The notes under the pieces are model-generated. The model saw nothing but the letters and a program-made list of their open reading frames with translations, was not told the DNA's origin and searched no databases. This document shows positions 32,162 to 41,207 of a stretch of 64,000 nt of DNA, piece after piece (within the stretch, counting starts at the first letter, position 1; the number at the start of each line of letters is the position of its first letter). Source of the stretch: Halovenus aranensis. Lineage in GTDB: Archaea > Halobacteriota > Halobacteria > Halobacteriales > Haloarculaceae. Location: contig NZ_FNFC01000005.1 in NCBI RefSeq assembly GCF_900100385.1, positions 124,001 through 188,000 on the forward strand, in the 5' to 3' direction. A program made the translations under genes and the position numbers.

Positions 32162-33448
32162 ATGAGTAACCAGGGCGGCGACTCCGACGCAGACGACACC
32201 GCTGGGGGGACGCGACCAACGGCGAGTGAGACGGCCACCAGGAGTCGAGAGAGGAGTACAGGAACTCAAAACGACAGACGCCCAAGCGGGCTCGCAGGAC
32301 GGATTGCGCTCGTGGTAGTCGGGGTGTTTCTGCTGGCGACTGTCGCTGGCGGAAACGTCGCAATCGCAGCCGACCGGACGGTACTCGACTCCAACCATGT
32401 CATCGAGCAGATGGACGAGGAAGGACTGTTCACAGAACAGACGGGTGAGTTCCGCGACGAGGTGGCAGACGAGATTGAGGCCGGAACGGAGGGGCTGAGC
32501 CTTCCACCCGGACTCGGTCTCGGCGAGTTCGACCCACAGACGACCGCCGACGAGAGCGTCAGCACCGATTACGTTCGCGAACAGGCCGTCAACAACATCG
32601 AGCAACTGTATGCGTTCTTGCACGGCGACCGTGACGACCTCGCGTTTGCTATTGATATCGGCCCTGTCAAGCGTAGCGTGGCCGAGTCGGTCACCGAAAA
32701 CGCTGTCGTCGACACGGCGACACTGGTCGGGGAGGGCACGGACCGCCTCGACCGCGAGCGAGTCGCTGCGCTTGGCACAGACGAAGACAGCTTTCAGGAG
32801 GCACAGCTGGACGCCAGCGACCGCGAGGTCGACGCACTGAAATCTACCATCGAATCCGACACCGAATCGAGGGGTTATACCGCCGAACTCACCGACGTCC
32901 TCGTCTCGCTCCAGTTTACCGTCGTCGATGGACTGACCGGTGAGTTGACCTACGAGGAGTACAGTACCCAGCGCGACGCGAACGAGGACGAGCTAAAGGC
33001 GGCGCTCGGCACCGAGGCCGTGGCCGATATCGGCGAGACGATTACGCTCGGTGGCGAGGACGAAGACCCCAGTGAGACGTTTGCCGGGGCCGCAGATATC
33101 GTACAGTTGATAGCGACGTTGACGCTCGTGTTGCCCGCGCTCGCGCTCGCTCTCGTCGGCGTCATCGGGGGGCTCACCCGTGACCTCGTGCGAACCGCGA
33201 GGGTGGCTGGCGGTGCGTTGTTGGGTGCAGGTCTTCTCGGCGTCGTTGCGAGGTTCGTCGCGCCCGGAGTCCTCATGCCAGACGGCGAGGAGACCGACGC
33301 TCTGGCAGACGGCCTCGTTGCCACGGTCGAGAGCATGCTCGAAACCCTGGGCACGCAGTCGATACTGCTGGCGGCCGCCGGTGTGGTACTCGTCGGTCTG
33401 GCTGTCGCTGACCGGCGCGGCTATCTCGACGGCATCACGGGTAGCTGA
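32162..33448 (+). CDS. Membrane-anchored protein, haloarchaeal, function unknown
   Basis: A 428-residue protein. The N-terminal 45 residues are disordered and hydrophilic. One hydrophobic helix (about 46-70) is followed by an extracellular-type acidic helical domain (about 72-305), and three more membrane helices lie at about 310-335, 343-370 and 398-418. The helical domain has repeated Leu-x-x-Glu and Asp-x-x-Val-x-x-Glu patterns. No catalytic motif or family recognised. It is divergent from the Sco1 gene (about 120 bp between starts), which might suggest shared control, and lies 60 bp before truD. Confidence 0.65.
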   Translation: MSNQGGDSDADDTAGGTRPTASETATRSRERSTGTQNDRRPSGLAGRIALVVVGVFLLATVAGGNVAIAADRTVLDSNHVIEQMDEEGLFTEQTGEFRDEVADEIEAGTEGLSLPPGLGLGEFDPQTTADESVSTDYVREQAVNNIEQLYAFLHGDRDDLAFAIDIGPVKRSVAESVTENAVVDTATLVGEGTDRLDRERVAALGTDEDSFQEAQLDASDREVDALKSTIESDTESRGYTAELTDVLVSLQFTVVDGLTGELTYEEYSTQRDANEDELKAALGTEAVADIGETITLGGEDEDPSETFAGAADIVQLIATLTLVLPALALALVGVIGGLTRDLVRTARVAGGALLGAGLLGVVARFVAPGVLMPDGEETDALADGLVATVESMLETLGTQSILLAAAGVVLVGLAVADRRGYLDGITGS

Positions 33449-33508
33449 GGCGAGCTTCCACGTGGACGACACTGATTTATCCGGCGGCCTCTCATCGGCG
33501 GTCGTTAC

Positions 33509-34846
33509 ATGCACAAGGCACACCCGCTCGAACGCGAGGTCGGCATCGGCTACTACGTGAGCGATGCCGACGGTACCGGCGGTCGGTTGCGCCGCGAGCC
33601 AGCAGACTTCCGTGTCCGCGAGCGGGAAGATTTTGACGCCGAGCCCATCGACGCCGGCACCGATGCCTACCCACATCTGTTGCTCCGGGTGACGCTACGT
33701 GACTGGGACACTAACGATTTCGCACGGGCACTGTCGAACAGACTCGGCATCTCTCGCGAGCGCGTGTCCTGGGCAGGAACTAAGGATAAGCGCGCGGTCA
33801 CGACTCAGCTGTTTACCCTCGACGGTATCGAGCCGGGTGCGGTTCCCGACCTCGACGGCGTCGACTACGAGGTCGTCGGTCGGACCGGTCGGCCGATTCT
33901 GTTCGGTGACTTGGCGGGGAACGCCTTCGAAGTGACTGTCCGAGAGACAGACGGGACCGAGCGTGCCGAGGAGACCCTTCAGGAGCTGGCTACGTTCGGT
34001 GGTGGCCAGAGTAACGACGAGGCGCCGGTCGTCGGCGTGCCGAACTATTTTGGCCAGCAGCGGTTCGGGAGCAAGCGACCAATCACCCACGAAGTGGGTC
34101 TTGCTATCCTCCGGGGAGACTGGAAGGAGGCAGTCATGACCTACGTTGGCAACCCGAGCGAGCGAGAACCGGAGAAGACGAGGGACGCTCGGGCGTTTGT
34201 CGACGAGAGTCACGACTGGCAGGCGGCGCTCGACCAGTTCCCCAGACAGCTCACCCACGAGCGAGCGATGCTCCACCGTCTCACGGAGAGCGACGACGGC
34301 CCGGACGACTTCCGTGGGGCATTAGAAGCATTGCCGACGAACCTCCAGCAACTGTTCGTCCACGCCGCACAGTCGTACGTGTTCAACCGGATTCTCTCGC
34401 TGCGCCTCGAGCGTGGTCTTCCATTCGACCGACCTGTCGCGGGTGACGTGGTCTGTTTCACCGACAACGACGCCCCGGCGGGGCTGACCGTCCCCGACAC
34501 CGACCGAACACAGCGTGTCGACGAGTCGCGCGTCGATTCCGTGACCCGCCACTGTGAGCGTGACAGAGCGTTCGTGACGGCCCCGCTCGTGGGCACCGAA
34601 ACCGAGCTGGGTGACGGCGAGCCGGGCGATATTGAACGGACGGTGTTGTCGGAGGTTGGCGTCGAGCCGGCCGATTTCGACCTGCCCGGCGAGTTCCACT
34701 CGACGGGGACTCGCCGTGCTGTTCTGGTCCGGACAACACTCGGCCTCGGATTCGAGCCGCTGGAGCTATCGTTTTCACTTCCGCGCGGGTCGTACGCGAC
34801 TGTTGTCCTCCGCGAGTTCATGAAGTGTGACCCGGGAGAGCTGTGA
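33509..34846 (+). CDS. truD: tRNA pseudouridine(13) synthase TruD
   Basis: A 445-residue enzyme. The TruD signature [11 protein letters not shown] contains the catalytic Asp at D93. A later block, Asn-Tyr-Phe-Gly-x-Gln-Arg-Phe-Gly, is also diagnostic. The central TRUD insertion domain follows, and the C-terminal half completes the pseudouridine synthase fold. It isomerises U13 (and in archaea possibly other sites) of tRNAs. Length and motif order are normal for the archaeal form. Confidence 0.96.
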   Translation: MHKAHPLEREVGIGYYVSDADGTGGRLRREPADFRVREREDFDAEPIDAGTDAYPHLLLRVTLRDWDTNDFARALSNRLGISRERVSWAGTKDKRAVTTQLFTLDGIEPGAVPDLDGVDYEVVGRTGRPILFGDLAGNAFEVTVRETDGTERAEETLQELATFGGGQSNDEAPVVGVPNYFGQQRFGSKRPITHEVGLAILRGDWKEAVMTYVGNPSEREPEKTRDARAFVDESHDWQAALDQFPRQLTHERAMLHRLTESDDGPDDFRGALEALPTNLQQLFVHAAQSYVFNRILSLRLERGLPFDRPVAGDVVCFTDNDAPAGLTVPDTDRTQRVDESRVDSVTRHCERDRAFVTAPLVGTETELGDGEPGDIERTVLSEVGVEPADFDLPGEFHSTGTRRAVLVRTTLGLGFEPLELSFSLPRGSYATVVLREFMKCDPGEL

Positions 34847-34906
34847 CACGAGGTGACCGGGGTCGGAAACACCGGGCTTATCGCACTCGGCCACCGTATC
34901 GCGTGT

Positions 34907-35629
34907 ATGGAGTGTCGGCAGTGTGCGACGCCGCTGGATAGGCCGGGTGATTACTGCCTGGTCTGTCAGACCGAAAACGCCGACACCATCGTACTCGAAC
35001 TCCAGCGCGAACGGGCGAGAGTGACGGTCCTGTTCGAGGAGACGGTTGTCGGTCATCGGACGGTGACGACGACCCCCGAACCTGACAAGGAGCAAGAGCG
35101 CTCGGAACTACGCTACTTCGCCGGCCAAATCGCCGACGACGTGCGGCGCAAACGCCCTGAAGAGGTCTACGCAACAGGTGAGCGTGACGTACTCAGGGAA
35201 GTCCGGGCACAGCTTCGCTATCCCTTCTACCGCATCGCGGCTGAGGACCCCGTCGAACACGTCATCGAGCGCAAGGGCGACCCGCCGCTGGATGTCGTCG
35301 AGGCGTCGGTCGCCGAGAAACTCGGCGGCTCGCACTCGACGCTCATCGGCGGTCGCGCAGGCCGAGATGTCCTCGAAGTCGTGGCTGGCCACCCCCACGT
35401 GAAAAAGATTATCCCAGGGCCAATCGAGGCAGGCGGGTCGGGGTCACGCACCGGCGTCCGCGGAAAGGTGACCCGAGCCGACGACACCGGGAACGTCCGG
35501 CTGTTGCTGCGAGACGGTTCCAGCGTGCAGGAAAACCGCGTCGTGACGACCGCAAACAACCGTGAGCTGGGCGAGCGGGTCCGGGACGATCTTAACGACG
35601 CACTCGTCGAAGCAGGATTCGCACAGTAG
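34907..35629 (+). CDS. DUF2103 zinc-ribbon protein
   Basis: A 240-residue protein starting at ATG 34907; the frame is open 18 codons upstream, but the Met-Glu-Cys start places the zinc ribbon at the very N terminus, as in relatives. Cysteines C3, C6, C17 and C20 form the ribbon. The rest is a basic/acidic alpha-beta protein with a conserved-looking Gly-Gly-Ser-His-Ser-Thr-Leu-Ile-Gly-Gly-Arg-Ala-Gly segment and a His-Pro-His-Val-Lys-Lys-Ile-Ile-Pro-Gly block, both typical of the archaeal DUF2103 family. An RNA- or metal-related role is assumed in the literature but not proven. It lies just after truD. Confidence 0.8.
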   Translation: MECRQCATPLDRPGDYCLVCQTENADTIVLELQRERARVTVLFEETVVGHRTVTTTPEPDKEQERSELRYFAGQIADDVRRKRPEEVYATGERDVLREVRAQLRYPFYRIAAEDPVEHVIERKGDPPLDVVEASVAEKLGGSHSTLIGGRAGRDVLEVVAGHPHVKKIIPGPIEAGGSGSRTGVRGKVTRADDTGNVRLLLRDGSSVQENRVVTTANNRELGERVRDDLNDALVEAGFAQ

Positions 35630-35817
35630 CGAGCAGGTGAGACCGAAGCCGGCCGACACACGGAGAGTCGCCTCACACAACCGCGCCCTCTCCGTGGCTG
35701 GCAGTCAGGTCATACGCCGCGTGGCTTCGGCTCCCGATATAAATCCGCGGTCCTCGCGACGGACGTTTCTCATGGCGAAGGACTTTAACAGGCCAGTCAC
35801 GTACTGTAGCTCATATT

Positions 35818-36366
35818 ATGCAGCACGTGAAGATACCCGACGACCGTATCGGGGTTCTCATCGGCGAAGGCGGCGAGACGATGCGCGAAATCGAGGACCG
35901 CGCAGAGGTTCGCCTCGATATCGATTCCGAGTCGGGGAAAGTAGGTATCGAGAAGGTCGGCGACCCGGTGCTGGGGCTGAAAGGCCCCGACATCGTCAAA
36001 GCGATTGGTCGCGGGTTCTCCCCGGACGACGCGCTCCGCCTGCTCGACGACGACATGATGATGTTCGATATCGTCGATATCGACGCCGCCGCGCGAAACA
36101 AAAACGACCTGCGCCGTCAAAAGGGACGCCTCATCGGCGAGAACGGCCGGACGCGAGAGCTCATGGAAGAGCTGACCGGTGCCTCTGTCGCAATCTACGG
36201 CTCGACGTTCGGTATTATCGGTGGGCCAAAACAGGTCGCCGCAGTTCGTGAAGCCGCCGAGATGATTCTCGAAGGCGCACCCCACGGCACAGTCTACTCG
36301 TTCCTCGAAGAGAAACGCAACGAACTGAAACACAAGGGTCTGGAGTACCACCCCTACCAGGGGTAA
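35818..36366 (+). CDS. Archaeal KH-domain RNA-binding protein, Pno1/Krr1-like
   Basis: A 182-residue protein with two KH domains. The first has the loop Gly-Glu-Gly-Gly (Leu-Ile-Gly-Glu-Gly-Gly-Glu-Thr), the second Gly-Glu-Asn-Gly (Leu-Ile-Gly-Glu-Asn-Gly-Arg-Thr), matching the archaeal relatives of Pno1/Dim2 that take part in small-subunit ribosome maturation with the Nob1 nuclease. A TATAAAT box at 35737-35743 lies about 75 bp upstream. In many archaea this gene follows eIF1A and rio1; neither is present here. Confidence 0.9.
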   Translation: MQHVKIPDDRIGVLIGEGGETMREIEDRAEVRLDIDSESGKVGIEKVGDPVLGLKGPDIVKAIGRGFSPDDALRLLDDDMMMFDIVDIDAAARNKNDLRRQKGRLIGENGRTRELMEELTGASVAIYGSTFGIIGGPKQVAAVREAAEMILEGAPHGTVYSFLEEKRNELKHKGLEYHPYQG

Positions 36367-36421
36367 CTCCTCGCCTGGCGTACCGTCGTCCCGGACGCGC
36401 TGAAATCCTCAGCAGGTGCGC

Positions 36422-36943
36422 CTACACGTCCTCGACAGGGACGGTCATGTGGTGTCGATACGGCTCGAAGCCGACCTTCTCGTAGAAGCCAAGCGCGCGT
36501 TCGTTGTCGGCATCGACGTCGAGCGATAGCTCCGGAGTACCCCTTTCGCGGGCGTACTCGAGGACACAATCGAGCAGGTCGCCTGCGAGACCGTCACCGC
36601 GGCGAGACTCCTGTACGTAGAAGTCGCCGATTTTGAGACGGTCCGGTCGATCGAACACGGGCGGACAGGAATCGAGGTTGGCTGTCACGAAGCCGACGAG
36701 CTCACGCGACAAATCAGCAAGCGGTTCCTCTGTCGGGTCGCCCTCGACGGCGACCCACGCCCGGTATGTATCAGAGTCGAGAAGGTCGAGACGGAACTCG
36801 ACTTCCTCTTCGAGCGGGACGTCGTCGACGAGTTCGTGATCGTCGACGGCTGCTTCGAGGTCGCGGTGATAGGGCAGCCAAAGCTCCTCTGCGAACCGTC
36901 GCGCAGCGGCCTCATTTGCGGGGAGTCGTCGGGTGTGGACCAT
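36422..36943 (-). CDS. GNAT-family N-acetyltransferase
   Basis: A 173-residue protein of the Gcn5-related fold. The acetyl-CoA binding motif A is the Val-Gln-Glu-Ser-Arg-Arg-Gly-Asp-Gly-Leu-Ala segment near 115, following the strand Ile-Gly-Asp-Phe-Tyr, and motif B ends with Ala-Leu-Gly-Phe-Tyr-Glu-Lys-Val-Gly-Phe near 155. It transfers an acetyl group to an amine of an unknown substrate; no neighbour gives a hint. It is convergent with the KH gene. Confidence 0.88.
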   Translation of the reverse strand: MVHTRRLPANEAAARRFAEELWLPYHRDLEAAVDDHELVDDVPLEEEVEFRLDLLDSDTYRAWVAVEGDPTEEPLADLSRELVGFVTANLDSCPPVFDRPDRLKIGDFYVQESRRGDGLAGDLLDCVLEYARERGTPELSLDVDADNERALGFYEKVGFEPYRHHMTVPVEDV

Positions 36944-36979
36944 ATACCAGAGGGCTGTCGAGCCGTGGTAAGTGCTTTC

Positions 36980-37741
36980 TCATTTATATTTCTCGGCGTG
37001 TCGGTCACAGAATGCGGGTTCTCGAAGCTGTGCCTCGACGACGCCGGGCTGTCGGTGCGGGTTCGAGAGGCGACAGCCCTCGCACTCACAGAAACCCTCA
37101 CCAGTCTCGACGTGGTGGACCGCCTGCAGGACATAACCCTTCAGGGCTTCGGTCGTCCTGGGGTCGTCTTCGACCAGGAAGTCGCCCTCGATTTCGGATT
37201 CGAGCACCTCTCGCGGCGGCGCACCCCCGGAGAGGAGGGCGTGTTTCCCCTTCGCCTCGTAGTACGCCTCTGGCTTGGCGGGGGCTTCGTACAGCCCGGG
37301 AACGGAGACAAGCGTCAACTGCCCGACGACGTTGACACGCTTGTGCCACCGGCCGTCGTGGTCACCCCAGGTTCCGATGACCCGGTCCAGCAGGGCGACG
37401 TGCAGGTGGTCGAGACTGCGTTCGGCGTCGGGGACCCGCTCGCGGAGTCCTCGCTGGAGCGCCAGGCCGTCGTAGACCACGCCGCCCGCTCGGTCGGGCC
37501 GGTCGAGTGCTCGCTCCTCGTAACGGACGACACCGGTCATCGTGTTTCCAGTCTCGCGCTCGTGTGGCGAGAGCACCCGCGTCTGTGCTATTTCGGTCGC
37601 GAGGTCGTCGTCGGTACGCAGCGAGAGAAAGCGGTCCCGAACCTCGACATCGACACCTGTGCGCTCGCCGAGCCAGTCCGCAATCGCGTCGGCGTCGGCG
37701 TTCGTCGTCGGTGCGCGGTAGAGCGTCACCTGTTCGACCAT
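36980..37741 (-). CDS. Conserved haloarchaeal protein, possibly a degenerate archaemetzincin relative
   Basis: A 253-residue protein. The C-terminal 45 residues hold a striking set of possible metal ligands: H209-H210 and E212, then C218, C220, C223, and finally C245 and H248. The order (His cluster, Gly, Cys-x4-Cys, then Phe-Cys-x-x-His near the end) echoes archaemetzincins, whose HExxHxxGxxHC motif is followed by a Cys4 zinc site. Here the catalytic HExxH is not intact. It may be an inactive or structural derivative, or only superficially similar. The N-terminal 200 residues are alpha-beta with no clear motif. Confidence 0.6.
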   Translation of the reverse strand: MVEQVTLYRAPTTNADADAIADWLGERTGVDVEVRDRFLSLRTDDDLATEIAQTRVLSPHERETGNTMTGVVRYEERALDRPDRAGGVVYDGLALQRGLRERVPDAERSLDHLHVALLDRVIGTWGDHDGRWHKRVNVVGQLTLVSVPGLYEAPAKPEAYYEAKGKHALLSGGAPPREVLESEIEGDFLVEDDPRTTEALKGYVLQAVHHVETGEGFCECEGCRLSNPHRQPGVVEAQLREPAFCDRHAEKYK

Positions 37742-37824
37742 ACGCCAAACGCGAGGGCGCGGTCATCGAAACAGTTGCGGTTGCCGGCGCTCGCCTTTTT
37801 ATTCTGGCAGCCGAAAGGAGAGTA

Positions 37825-38526
37825 ATGTCCGAGAAGACCGCAATCGTGACTGCCGCGGGGAGTGGCATCGGCGAGGCCTGTGCGCGCCGACTGGCCGAGG
37901 CGGGCTATGCGCCGGTCCTACTGTCGAAATCGGGGCGTGCCGTCGAGGTCGCAGAGGAACTTGGCGGCGACGGCTTCGAGGGCGACCTCACCGAGCCCGA
38001 CGACTTGGCGGCACTCGTCGACGCGACGCGAGAGCGGTACGGCCGCATCGACGCCGTGGTGAACAACACAGGCCACCCCGCGACGGGTGACCTGCTGGAG
38101 CTCTCAGACGAGGAGTGGCACGACGGACTGGACCTCGTTCTCCTGAATGCCGTCCGGATGGCGCGACTGGTCACGCCGGTCATGCAGTCACAGGGCGGCG
38201 GCGCAATCGTGAATATCTCGACGTTTTCGGCGTTCGAGCCGTCGGCCGAGTTTCCCGTCTCCTCGGTGCTCCGGGCAGGTCTCGGGAGTTTCACCAAACT
38301 CTATGCAGACCGCTACGCCGCCGACGACATCCGGATGAACGCCGTGTTGCCGGGGTTCGTCGACAGTTACGCGGTCGACGAGGAGACACGCGAGACAATT
38401 CCCATGGGTCGGCCCGGCCGAACGGAAGAAATCGCAGACACCGTCGCGTACCTCTGCTCACCGGAAGCCAGCTACGTGACCGGACAGAACATCCGTGTCG
38501 ACGGCGGGCTCACGTCGTCGGTGTAG
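37825..38526 (+). CDS. SDR-family protein lacking the catalytic Tyr and Lys
   Basis: A 233-residue Rossmann protein of the short-chain dehydrogenase/reductase family, starting at ATG 37825. The cofactor loop Thr-Ala-Ala-Gly-Ser-Gly-Ile-Gly is at 9-16, Asn-Asn-Thr-Gly at 80-83, and the catalytic Ser near 132. At the place of the Tyr-x-x-x-Lys motif, immediately before Ala-Gly-Leu, the sequence reads Ser146-Ser-Val-Leu-Arg150, so both catalytic residues are replaced. The rest of the fold is intact, so it probably binds a nucleotide but may not reduce ketones in the usual way. It precedes the thiolase gene by 94 bp on the same strand. Confidence 0.85.
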   Translation: MSEKTAIVTAAGSGIGEACARRLAEAGYAPVLLSKSGRAVEVAEELGGDGFEGDLTEPDDLAALVDATRERYGRIDAVVNNTGHPATGDLLELSDEEWHDGLDLVLLNAVRMARLVTPVMQSQGGGAIVNISTFSAFEPSAEFPVSSVLRAGLGSFTKLYADRYAADDIRMNAVLPGFVDSYAVDEETRETIPMGRPGRTEEIADTVAYLCSPEASYVTGQNIRVDGGLTSSV

Positions 38527-38620
38527 GGGCTGCTCGCCCGGCGGATGCATATGGTCGTATCGACCGGACGGAGTTTTTCGCTCCCGAAGCTATATTACCG
38601 GCTGGCGCGGACGGCGAACC

Positions 38621-39796
38621 ATGCGCGACGCCTACCTCATCGGCGCGGGCCAGACGGCGTTCGGGGCGTTTCCCGAGCGCAGTTACCGGGACCTGTTCGC
38701 CGAGGCCTACCAGCACGCCTGCGAGCGCGTCGACGGTGGAATCGAACCGGGAGATATCGACGAGGCAGTCGTCGGCTCGCTCGGCGTCGGCGGCCGCCAG
38801 CTCGGGCTCTCCGGCCCGGCGGTAACCGAACACGTCGGCCTCCACAACGTCCCCTGTACGCGGGTCGAAAACGCCTGTGCCGCCGGCGGGTTCGCACTCC
38901 GCCAGGCCGTCCAGGCCATTCGCAGCGGCATGGCCGACGTCGTGCTGGCGAGTGGCTTCGAGGTGATGTCCGATATGTCTGGCGACGTGACGAAATACTG
39001 GCTGGGCGTCAGCGGCGAGACCGAGTGGGAACGGCTGACCGGGACGACGTTCTCGGGCGTCTACGCACAGATGGCGAGTGCCTACCTCGACCGCCACGAC
39101 GCGACCGCCGAAGACCTCTCGCGGGTGGCCGTCAAAAACCACGCCAACGGGGCGAAGAATCCGAAAGCCCACCTCGGCTTCGAGTGTTCACTCGAGGACG
39201 CCGTCGGCGCGCCCGAGGTTGCTGCGCCGCTGAACCTCTATCACTGCTGTCCGACCTCCGACGGGGCGGCAGTCGCACTGTTGGCAAGCGAGGACGTCGT
39301 CGAGGAGTACACCGACGAGCGAATCCGAGTTGCGGGCGTCGGCGCGGCAAGCGACCACGTCGGGCTGGCCGAGCGAGACAGCTACGTCGGCCTCTCGGCG
39401 ACCGAAACCGCCGCCGAGACGGCATACGACCGGGCAGGCGTCGACCCCTCGGCCCTCGATTTCGCCGAGATACACGACTGTTTTGCCATCGCGGAGTTAC
39501 TTGCCTACGAGGACCTGGGCTTTTGTGACCGCGGCGAGGCGGCCCGACTGCTCCGTGACGGCGTCACCGACCCCGACGGCGACCTGCCGGTGAACACCTC
39601 GGGCGGGCTGAAATCGAAGGGCCACCCAATCGGCGCGACGGGGACCGGACAGGTGGTCGAGGCCTTCGACCAGTTCACCGGGCAAGCGGGCGACCGACAG
39701 CTCGCCGAGCCCCGCTACGGCCTCACCCACAACGTCGGTGGGAGCGGCGGCGCGACGGTCGTTCACGTCTTCGAGAACGAGGAGGTGGCAGAATGA
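38621..39796 (+). CDS. Thiolase of the archaeal acetoacetyl-CoA thiolase / SCPx type
   Basis: A 391-residue enzyme starting at ATG 38621. The nucleophile is C86 (Glu-Asn-Ala-Cys-Ala-Ala-Gly-Gly); the His of the Gly-His-Pro-Ile-Gly-Ala-Thr-Gly loop is H335, and a second His is H370 in His-Asn-Val-Gly-Gly-Ser-Gly-Gly. This places it in the SCPx-like thiolases, which in archaea form a complex with HMG-CoA synthase bridged by a DUF35 protein. The next gene, overlapping by 4 bp, encodes a synthase-like::DUF35 fusion, so the two proteins very likely assemble. The acyl substrate is uncertain. Confidence 0.9.
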   Translation: MRDAYLIGAGQTAFGAFPERSYRDLFAEAYQHACERVDGGIEPGDIDEAVVGSLGVGGRQLGLSGPAVTEHVGLHNVPCTRVENACAAGGFALRQAVQAIRSGMADVVLASGFEVMSDMSGDVTKYWLGVSGETEWERLTGTTFSGVYAQMASAYLDRHDATAEDLSRVAVKNHANGAKNPKAHLGFECSLEDAVGAPEVAAPLNLYHCCPTSDGAAVALLASEDVVEEYTDERIRVAGVGAASDHVGLAERDSYVGLSATETAAETAYDRAGVDPSALDFAEIHDCFAIAELLAYEDLGFCDRGEAARLLRDGVTDPDGDLPVNTSGGLKSKGHPIGATGTGQVVEAFDQFTGQAGDRQLAEPRYGLTHNVGGSGGATVVHVFENEEVAE

Positions 39797-41202
39797 GCCG
39801 TATCGAGAGCGTCGGCACGTACGTCCCGCGGTATCGCCTGTCGGCCGAGACTGTCCGGGAAGCCTGGGGCCAGTTCCACGGTGCCGGCATCACCGAGACG
39901 GCGGTTCCGGGTGCCGACGAAGACACGCTGACGATGGGTTACGAGGCCGCCTCGCGGGCGCTCGCGGCTGGGAGCGTCGACCCGAGAGGGGTGGACCGCC
40001 TGCTCGTCGCAACGACGACGCCCCCGACAGAAGAGGAGGCGATGGGGCCTCGCCTCGTTAGCATGCTCGGGCTGGGAGCGGCGACGCAGACCCGCCAGCT
40101 CACCGGGAGCACGCGGGCCGGCGTCGAGGCGCTGGTGGCCGGCACACAGACAGACCAGACGACACTCGTCGTCGCGACTGACGCCCCTCGGGGCTCCCCA
40201 GACGGCGAACACGAACACGCAGGTGGTGCCGGCGCGTTCGCGGCGGTACTCGCGCCGTCGGCCCCGGGCGAGATACCGGCACACGCAGACCACGTCGACC
40301 CGCATCCGGGAACGCGCTTTCGTCCCGCCGGCTCAGCAGAGACGACGGGGCTTGGTGTCACCGACTACGACCGCTCGGCGTTCGTCGAGACAGTCGGCCA
40401 GGCAGTCGACACACTCGATATCGACCCGAGCACGGCCGACGCGGTCGCCCTGCAGTCACCGAACGGCAAACTCCCCTACCGCGCGACAGGGCGACTCGGC
40501 GTCGAGGCCGACACAATCCAGCGGGGGACAGTCGTCCACGAGGTCGGAGACGCCGGCACAGCAGGACCGCTACTCGGGCTGGCGACCGCGTTCGCTGACG
40601 GTGCCGAGCGCGTGCTCGTCGTCGGCTACAGCGACGGCGCGACAGCCGCGGTCGTCGAAGACGGTGGCGTGACACACACACCGACGGGAGACACCGAGAC
40701 TGTCGACCTCTCGTATGGCGAATACCTGCGCATGCGCGGCGAGATTACGAGCGGCGAGCCAGACGGCGGCGGTGCCTACGTCAGCGTTCCGAGCTGGAAG
40801 CGAACACTCGCCCAGCGACACCGTCTGGTCGCCGGTCGCTGCCCTGACTGTGATGCGCTCTCGTTCCCGCCCGAGGGTGCCTGTCAGGGCTGTCACACGC
40901 TCGTCGAGTACGACTCCGTCGAGCTTCCCGGCACCGGTACCGTCGAGGCGGTAACGGCAATCGGTCAGGGCGGCGCACCCACAGAGTTCGTCGAGCAACA
41001 GGCCCGGAGTGGCACGTACGTCAGCGCCGTCGTCGCACTCGACGGTCCCGACGGCGAACAGACGGTGTCGATTCCCGCGCAGGTCGTCGGCGTCGACCCC
41101 GATGCGGTCGACATCGGCGACAGACTCACCGCGACGGTGCGACGTCTCTACACGCAGGAAGAGGTCACGCGATACGGCTTCAAAATGCTCCCGGCAAAGT
41201 GA
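39793..41202 (+). CDS. HMG-CoA-synthase-like protein fused to DUF35, catalytic residues missing
   Basis: A 469-residue fusion. Residues 1-320 have the thiolase-fold pattern of archaeal HMG-CoA synthase. However, the position of the catalytic Cys is Thr107 (Gly-Ser-Thr-Arg-Ala-Gly), and the catalytic His before Pro-Asn-Gly-Lys is Gln221. Residues about 330-469 are a DUF35 unit: a rubredoxin-like zinc ribbon (C350, C353, C364, C367) and an OB fold. It overlaps the thiolase stop by 4 bp (translational coupling). By analogy with the archaeal thiolase-DUF35-synthase complex, it is probably a scaffold or substrate-channel partner for the thiolase, not an HMG-CoA synthase. A separate, active synthase would then be expected elsewhere. 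Confidence 0.85.
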   Translation: MSRIESVGTYVPRYRLSAETVREAWGQFHGAGITETAVPGADEDTLTMGYEAASRALAAGSVDPRGVDRLLVATTTPPTEEEAMGPRLVSMLGLGAATQTRQLTGSTRAGVEALVAGTQTDQTTLVVATDAPRGSPDGEHEHAGGAGAFAAVLAPSAPGEIPAHADHVDPHPGTRFRPAGSAETTGLGVTDYDRSAFVETVGQAVDTLDIDPSTADAVALQSPNGKLPYRATGRLGVEADTIQRGTVVHEVGDAGTAGPLLGLATAFADGAERVLVVGYSDGATAAVVEDGGVTHTPTGDTETVDLSYGEYLRMRGEITSGEPDGGGAYVSVPSWKRTLAQRHRLVAGRCPDCDALSFPPEGACQGCHTLVEYDSVELPGTGTVEAVTAIGQGGAPTEFVEQQARSGTYVSAVVALDGPDGEQTVSIPAQVVGVDPDAVDIGDRLTATVRRLYTQEEVTRYGFKMLPAK

Positions 41203-41207
41203 ACGGG

